34,588 nt of DNA. It comes from a virus. Position 1 is the stretch's first letter. Every line of letters starts with the position of its first letter. The notes beneath the pieces are model-generated. The model saw only the letters and a list, made by a program, of their open reading frames with translations, was not told the DNA's origin and did not search any database. The stretch lies in the IMG/VR virus record IMGVR_UViG_3300044821_000042, positions 1 through 34,588 of that record; one strand, given 5' to 3'. Shown piece after piece: positions 31,139-34,588 of this stretch. A program made the translations under genes and the position numbers.

Positions 31139-31283
31139 CGAAGCTCGTTGCTTTTATTCGTTTACCACACTTAAAACATTGCGAGGCTTCAATAACCCCG
31201 TTCGCATCATATTCGTCAATTAAATATTTGTGGCCTTTCCTAAAACAAAGCCACCTGTTTTTCAATAAAGCAATCCAGCGCAT
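31131..31283 (-). CDS. Tiny zinc-ribbon-like protein between terminase genes (50 aa)
   Basis: The ATG at 31283 directly follows the small terminase stop (TAGATG) and the frame ends in a TGA that overlaps terL by 8 nt, so it fills the gap exactly. The product begins MRWIALLKNRWLCFRKGHKY and has C13, H18 and a CFKCGK pair (~36-41), a likely single zinc ribbon. The same C-x4-GHK then C-x2-C layout occurs in the 45-aa protein at 33699. Probably DNA- or protein-binding; a packaging accessory role is inferred from position. Confidence 0.75.
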   Translation of the reverse strand: MRWIALLKNRWLCFRKGHKYLIDEYDANGVIEASQCFKCGKRIKATSFDV

Positions 31284-31625
31284 CTATTCCACCAATTTTC
31301 CAAGCAATAATTTTTCGACAACGGACTCAAGTTTTTTATTGTCGTCTTGGTCAGCTGTTCGCCATCTACCACGCGTTTTAAGCCAAAAGACCTGCGCTGA
31401 TAAGTCGTCTTGATTAACGGCTTTATTATACAAAGCACGCGCCACCTGTGCGTTTGCCTTAATAACCGCCGTGTCTAATTCATGCCGATAGTATTTCGCA
31501 AGCGTGTCAACGCATATGCCTAAATACTTGGCCACTTCTTCTTGAGTATTTCCAAAGCTCGTAAGAGCTAAGACTTCCGCGCGGCTTTTTTCCGTCGGAA
31601 CATGGGGAGTCGGGTCTGGCATCAT
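31284..31625 (-). CDS. terS: Terminase small subunit (113 aa)
   Basis: An N-terminal helix-turn-helix (~15-45, KSRAEVLALTSFGNTQEEVA followed by KYLGICVDTLAKYYRHELD) is followed by KANAQVARALYNKAVNQDDL and a C-terminal helix. This is the usual layout of small terminases that recognise the packaging site. ATG 31625 overlaps the methyltransferase stop (ATGA). The product is short relative to P22 gp3 (162 aa). Confidence 0.88.
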   Translation of the reverse strand: MMPDPTPHVPTEKSRAEVLALTSFGNTQEEVAKYLGICVDTLAKYYRHELDTAVIKANAQVARALYNKAVNQDDLSAQVFWLKTRGRWRTADQDDNKKLESVVEKLLLGKLVE

Positions 31626-32827
31626 GCCTCCAATATCGCTTTATTTCCGCTATAGTTCTCGTATCGCTTTATAATAACATCGCAGTATTTTGGATCAATC
31701 TCCATCATTAAAGCGCGTCTTTTGGTTTTTTCGCAAGCTACCATCAAAGTGCCTGAACCTGCAAACGGATCGTAAACGTACTCTCCCGGGTTCGTATGAT
31801 GGTTAATTGAACGAATAAACAATTCAGCAGGCTTTTGTGTTGGATGCGCCGTTTTATCCTTCTCGTATACAACGCTAGGAACGTCCCAAACGGTCATTTG
31901 GGTTCGTCCTCCTTTCCAGTTTCTTTCGCCTTCCTTTTTGACAGCATACCAACAAGGCTCATGCTTCCAATGATAGTCAGAACGCGATAAAGCGTGGACG
32001 TTCTTATTCCAAATAATTTGCTGCTTAATATCAAAGCCTGCGCGACGTAAACCGTCCATAACCACGTCTGTAAAGCTTGAGGCATGCCAGACATAGGCCA
32101 CAGAACCTGTAAATAGCACATAAGCGTCAAACCAATCAGCTTCATCATCGTTTTGAAGGTTTGAGTTCTCTTCGCGCTTGGTTTTTTTAACACCCTTTGC
32201 TTTCGCACGCCAGTCCGCTTCATACTTCACCCCATAAGGTGGATCGGTAATCATCGTATTGGGAGCTTGCCCGTTCATCAGCTTATCAACATCCGTTTGA
32301 ACGGTGCTGCTGCCACAAAGCAAACGGTGATTGCCTAAAACCCAAACGTCTCCGGGTTTCGTTATAGGCTCCTCTGGAAGTTGCGGAACTTCATCATCGC
32401 CGCAAAACGCTTCAAATTCATCTTGCGGTAAGATATCGCAAAGCTCTTCAATTCCAAACCCTGTTAATTCTAAGTTATAGTCGAAGCCTTTCAGATATTC
32501 AAATTGGTCGCGCAAAATATCAAAATCCCATCCTGCGTTTAACGCCAATTTATTGTCGGCAATGACTAAAGCAGCCTTTTGGGGTTCGGACAAATCGTCA
32601 ATGATGATGCAAGGCACTTTAGTTAGCCCAAGGAGGATGGACGCTTCTAAACGGCAATGCCCTGCAATAATGGTCTTGTTTTCGTCAACAAGAATGGGGT
32701 TTGTAAAGCCAAATTCTTTGATTGAATTAATCACCTGTTGTATTTGGTCAGGTGAATGAGTTCGGGAATTGGCCTTAAACTTGACCAATTCCTGAACAGA
32801 TATTTCTTTATAATCCCGAAGCGACAT
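31622..32827 (-). CDS. ParB-domain / DNA methyltransferase fusion (401 aa)
   Basis: Residues ~8-130 are a ParB/sulfiredoxin-like nuclease domain (VDENKTIIAGHCRLEASILL; GHCRLEA at ~56-62). Residues ~190-395 are an amino-methyltransferase of the beta class: DPPY (195-198) comes before HPTQKP (328-333) and DPFAGSGT (353-360). The order and motif predict N6-adenine or N4-cytosine methylation. ParB-methyltransferase fusions are common in phages and may protect phage DNA from restriction or mark DNA for packaging. It is the first large gene of the late operon, coupled to terS by a 4-nt overlap. Confidence 0.93.
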   Translation of the reverse strand: MSLRDYKEISVQELVKFKANSRTHSPDQIQQVINSIKEFGFTNPILVDENKTIIAGHCRLEASILLGLTKVPCIIIDDLSEPQKAALVIADNKLALNAGWDFDILRDQFEYLKGFDYNLELTGFGIEELCDILPQDEFEAFCGDDEVPQLPEEPITKPGDVWVLGNHRLLCGSSTVQTDVDKLMNGQAPNTMITDPPYGVKYEADWRAKAKGVKKTKREENSNLQNDDEADWFDAYVLFTGSVAYVWHASSFTDVVMDGLRRAGFDIKQQIIWNKNVHALSRSDYHWKHEPCWYAVKKEGERNWKGGRTQMTVWDVPSVVYEKDKTAHPTQKPAELFIRSINHHTNPGEYVYDPFAGSGTLMVACEKTKRRALMMEIDPKYCDVIIKRYENYSGNKAILEA

Positions 32828-32830
32828 AGG

Positions 32831-33007
32831 TTATGCGCCCGCTTGCTCGTTTCTTTTCTCACCACGCATTTCGCCACCAGCTTCACCGGGTTCGCAATAC
32901 TTGGGCTGTTGCTTGTTTTGTTCATTAACCAACCTGCCGTACATAGATGGCACGCCGTTGTAATGGGTATCTTCTTTGCCTTCAGTGTAATCTTTGACTT
33001 CGCTCAT
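32831..33007 (-). CDS. Small hydrophilic protein, first gene of the late operon (58 aa)
   Basis: ATG 33007 after ACGGAGAG; stop TAA 3 nt before the methyltransferase start. The product begins MSEVKDYTEGKEDTHYNGVP, is highly charged and lacks hydrophobic core, with one Cys. It may be disordered. Not recognised. The perfect palindrome 33025-33042 lies in its leader. Confidence 0.65.
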   Translation of the reverse strand: MSEVKDYTEGKEDTHYNGVPSMYGRLVNEQNKQQPKYCEPGEAGGEMRGEKRNEQAGA

Positions 33008-33024
33008 GATAACTCTCCGTGTAA

Positions 33025-33042
33025 ATTATTAATCGATTAATA
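33025..33042. repeat. 18-bp perfect palindrome in the late-operon leader
   Basis: TTATTAATCGATTAATAA reads the same on both strands, centred at 33033/33034. It lies between the candidate late promoter and the first late start codon, so it may be an operator or form an RNA hairpin in the leader. Confidence 0.7.
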
Positions 33043-33072
33043 ACAGCAATACAAAGATACCACAAGCGTTAG

Positions 33073-33081
33073 TTATCCACA
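33073..33081 (+). promoter_or_regulatory. DnaA-box consensus match
   Basis: TTATCCACA is an exact match to the bacterial DnaA box. No second exact copy was noticed in the window. It lies in the 247-nt intergenic region between the divergent late and 33255 operons, next to AT-rich palindromic DNA. Confidence 0.45.
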
Positions 33082-33088
33082 AAATCTG

Positions 33089-33117
33089 TTTATAAGCATG
33101 TGTTAGAACGGTCGCAA
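33089..33117 (-). promoter_or_regulatory. Candidate late promoter
   Basis: On the minus strand TTGCGA (33117-33112), 17 nt and TATAAA (33094-33089) face the late operon, about 80 nt before the first start codon. It is the best leftward match in this intergenic region. Control of late genes by a phage factor cannot be excluded. Confidence 0.5.
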
Positions 33118-33200
33118 AGCCTTAGTATTGGCGGCCTGTTCTTTCCCGATGTTACAAGTCGTCAACTCGCATATATTTTACACAAAAACTATTACAAGAC

Positions 33201-33229
33201 TTGACATAGTATTACAACATTTGTAATAT
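33201..33229 (+). promoter_or_regulatory. Second rightward early promoter
   Basis: A perfect TTGACA (33201-33206), 17 nt and TAATAT (33224-33229) precede the 33255 start, with AAGGAG as ribosome site. The operator 33211-33227 overlaps the -10 box. Confidence 0.82.
33211..33227. promoter_or_regulatory. Early operator, ATTACAA-N3-TTGTAAT (copy 2)
   Basis: The half-sites are identical to those at 3618-3634 with a different central trinucleotide (CAT instead of TTG). An additional ATTACAA half-site stands at 33191-33197, just upstream of the -35 box. Confidence 0.75.
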
Positions 33230-33254
33230 GTAATTGTACTTTTAAGGAGACAAA

Positions 33255-33491
33255 ATGAACAAAACAACAATATGCGGCATAAGCCTTTATGACATGATGG
33301 CAGAGGACTTTAACGTCTGGCTTGGCAAGAATTCAAAGTTCGGTTACGACTTACACATTGAAGGCTATGACAACGATAGCCCGTTAATTGAAGACGAATC
33401 GATTCACCCTTGCGCTATTGATTCATTCGCGGAATTTTGCCGCAGGTTCGTTAGCCAATATGACCGCTTGCAAACAAAAGAGGCGGCGTGA
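33255..33491 (+). CDS. Hypothetical early protein (78 aa)
   Basis: First gene behind the operator-controlled promoter; ATG 33255 after TTAAGGAGACAAA. The product (MNKTTICGISLYDMMAEDFN) is acidic with an Asp/Glu-rich middle (GYDNDSPLIEDES) and a basic C-terminal helix. No domain recognised. The strong promoter, operator and small acidic product fit an immediate-early host-takeover or anti-defence gene, which is inference. Confidence 0.75.
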   Translation: MNKTTICGISLYDMMAEDFNVWLGKNSKFGYDLHIEGYDNDSPLIEDESIHPCAIDSFAEFCRRFVSQYDRLQTKEAA

Positions 33492-33697
33492 TGACCATTG
33501 AAAAATACAGCTGTTACGAATATAAAATAATACATTGCGACCACGGGCAAAATTTGTGGAGCTATGAGATTTATGGCGAGGGATGTAAGCCATATTTTGA
33601 CGGCAAAATAGAATCACCTGATTGCTATGAGTCGCAACAAGAGGCGCGCTACGCCGCAATAGGACACATTTCTTTACTTGAAAACGGAGAGGGATAA
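33491..33697 (+). CDS. Hypothetical early protein (68 aa)
   Basis: The start at 33491 (MTIEKYSCYEYKIIHCDHGQ) overlaps the previous stop as TGATG; a GTG at 33488 is an alternative. It is aromatic, small and soluble, with four Cys at ~8, 16, 35 and 47. The C-terminal part (CYESQQEARYAAIGHISLLE) looks like a short alpha/beta domain. Not recognised. Confidence 0.72.
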   Translation: MTIEKYSCYEYKIIHCDHGQNLWSYEIYGEGCKPYFDGKIESPDCYESQQEARYAAIGHISLLENGEG

Positions 33698-33698
33698 C

Positions 33699-33836
33699 AT
33701 GATAGCAAAAATCAAATGCTTGCTTAAAGGGCATAAATTCTTAATGAGCTATAATTTTACCACGCATTATTATTCATGCCAGCCTTGGGATAGGTGCAAA
33801 ACCTGTAACAAGTTACGAGGCAACTTAGGCAAATGA
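33699..33836 (+). CDS. Tiny zinc-binding protein (45 aa)
   Basis: ATG 33699 is two bases after the preceding stop, with GGAGAGGG just upstream. The product starts [20 protein letters not shown] and ends with [12 protein letters not shown] plus a short tail. C7, H12 and the last Cys group suggest one zinc ribbon. The CxxxxGHK opening is shared with the 50-aa protein at 31131, so the two may be distant paralogs. The last 12 bases overlap the convergent cold-shock gene. Confidence 0.72.
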   Translation: MIAKIKCLLKGHKFLMSYNFTTHYYSCQPWDRCKTCNKLRGNLGK

Positions 33837-34022
33837 TACGTCTTTAGCGACCAAGCCTTTATCTGACGTGGCAGGGGTAAATTGAACCTTGTCACCTTCT
33901 TTCAGCGTTTTAAACCCTTCCATTTTAATTTCTTTGAAGTGCACAAAGTAATCTTTTTTATCGCTTTGTATGAATCCAAACCCTTTACTTTCGTTAAACC
34001 ACTTCACAATTCCGTTTTGCAT
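33825..34022 (-). CDS. csp-like: Cold-shock domain protein (65 aa)
   Basis: The single cold-shock domain begins [18 protein letters not shown] with RNP-1 KGFGFI (13-18) and RNP-2 DYFVHF (24-29), where the first position is Tyr-containing instead of the usual VFVHF, then [10 protein letters not shown]. These proteins bind single-stranded nucleic acid and melt RNA structure. A phage copy may favour translation or act as an antiterminator. About 90 nt of leader precede it. It is probably transcribed with the replication gene upstream. Confidence 0.95.
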   Translation of the reverse strand: MQNGIVKWFNESKGFGFIQSDKKDYFVHFKEIKMEGFKTLKEGDKVQFTPATSDKGLVAKDVSFA

Positions 34023-34112
34023 CTCAAATCCTATATTAATTTCAAAATTTTGGCGGTAAATCCTTCTCAGGTTGAACGATGTACCTTTGACCTATGCTAC
34101 CCTACCACTTTT

Positions 34113-34340
34113 TTAATACGGTGGCCTGTATGGGTCTGTATTTCCGTTTGCGTAATCAGGCATTTTGTTTTCAAGCCAAACTTTGACGTGACACTCCAAA
34201 GCCTCATCGCTGATTAACCCGTTTAACATATCTTGTTTGTCTTCCGCGCTCAAGAGCCTTGTTGAGATAAGTTTAGGTGAGACACCGAATTTAATCCCTA
34301 ACCTAAAGAGCTTTTTTTGGCATTCTTCTCTTGTAGGCAT
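34113..34340 (-). CDS. Hypothetical protein downstream of the initiator (75 aa)
   Basis: The start at 34340 (MPTREECQKKLFRLGIKFGV) is preferred because GAGGA lies 6 nt upstream; ATG 34346 is too close to it. The gene overlaps the 3' end of the replication gene by 43 nt. It is a small helical protein with LISTRLLSAEDKQDMLNGLI and a polar, Pro-rich end. In lambda-like phages the gene after O encodes a helicase loader, but this product is too short to claim that. No family recognised. Confidence 0.7.
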   Translation of the reverse strand: MPTREECQKKLFRLGIKFGVSPKLISTRLLSAEDKQDMLNGLISDEALECHVKVWLENKMPDYANGNTDPYRPPY

Positions 34341-34588
34341 ATCCATTCCTCATACGTTAAAGCAATTGAGTCGCTTGGAATCAATTTGAAAAATATGTCG
34401 TTCTTAAATTGGGATAAGTAAGCATTGTATTCAATTGTAAACGGTAAAGCGGTGCGCTTTTGACCTTGATGTGTGTCAACTTGAGGGTAATTTTCTGGTT
34501 TTTCTCTTTTTAACCAATCAATAAATTTCTTTTTTGTAGCCCATAAACTTTTTTGCTCATAATGGTCTCTGCAACTTTCAAATATTTC
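34298..34588 (-). CDS. Winged-helix replication initiator, 3' part (continues from 1..775)
   Basis: This is the C-terminal end of the same 312-aa protein, in frame with 775..1 once the duplicated 127 bases are merged. It runs through TLKE-like charged helices to KRTALPFTIEYNAYL and ends in a TAG at 34300-34298. The first 127 nt are the same bases as the left end of the window. Here it is shown as a partial gene only because the circle is cut at this point. Confidence 0.8.
   Translation of the reverse strand, partial: EIFESCRDHYEQKSLWATKKKFIDWLKREKPENYPQVDTHQGQKRTALPFTIEYNAYLSQFKNDIFFKLIPSDSIALTYEEWICLQEKNAKKSSLG
34462..34588. repeat. Terminal direct repeat, right copy
   Basis: Exact duplicate of bases 1-127. 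Removing one copy gives a 34,461-bp circle with an unbroken replication gene across the join. Confidence 0.95.

Noticed and set aside
1-34588. tRNA genes, CRISPR arrays, insertion sequences
   Set aside because: No cloverleaf-like segment, regularly spaced repeats or transposase gene was recognised on either strand by reading; a covariance-model scan was not possible.

Overview
The window is a tailed-phage genome with P22-like virion modules, almost certainly complete. Bases 1-127 recur exactly at 34462-34588, so the contig closes into a circle of 34,461 bp. The leftward replication gene at 1..775 continues through this join into 34588..34298 as one open 312-codon frame. The DNA is AT-rich. 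The virion genes (P22-type portal, scaffold, coat, gp4/gp10-like neck proteins, three internal/ejection-type proteins) point to a short-tailed phage of a Gram-negative bacterium. A gammaproteobacterial host is plausible but not shown by the sequence. No integrase, tRNA, CRISPR array or insertion sequence was seen.

Layout. (1) 3572 down to 1133, leftward: a Cro-like regulator and a chain of small, mostly overlapping genes, including a DUF3310 protein, ending at a hairpin terminator. Next come a mini leader ORF, a 54-codon gene and the winged-helix replication initiator, which carries iteron-like repeats inside its own coding sequence. Past the join, leftward transcription continues into a 75-aa gene and a cold-shock protein. 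(2) 3666 to 9573, rightward: RecE-like exonuclease, Bet/RecT annealing protein, seven small genes, a zinc-finger superfamily 2 helicase, a Cys-rich small protein and an exported transglutaminase-like enzyme, then a strong terminator. (3) 33007 down to 9682, leftward: the late operon, with a ParB-methyltransferase fusion, terminase subunits around a tiny zinc-ribbon gene, portal, scaffold, coat, neck and ejection proteins, tail appendage proteins and a 980-aa glycine-rich fibre. Then come several small lysine-rich genes, a terminator, a one-helix membrane protein, lysozyme and a VRR-NUC nuclease. One rightward 48-codon membrane-protein gene with its own promoter sits inside the tail region. (4) 33255 to 33836, rightward: three small genes behind a strong promoter.

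Regulation. The same 17-bp palindrome, ATTACAA-N3-TTGTAAT, lies in the spacer of both strong rightward promoters (3611-3639 and 33201-33229). At 3600 it also covers the -35 box of the divergent leftward promoter. The Cro-like protein encoded beside it is the natural candidate to bind it. The coat gene has its own promoter with a different palindrome over the -35 box, framed by a 12-bp inverted repeat. Recombination and replication genes (RecE/Bet/helicase/initiator) probably supply concatemeric DNA to the terminase. The lysis genes follow a terminator, so their expression probably needs read-through or a promoter that was not found.
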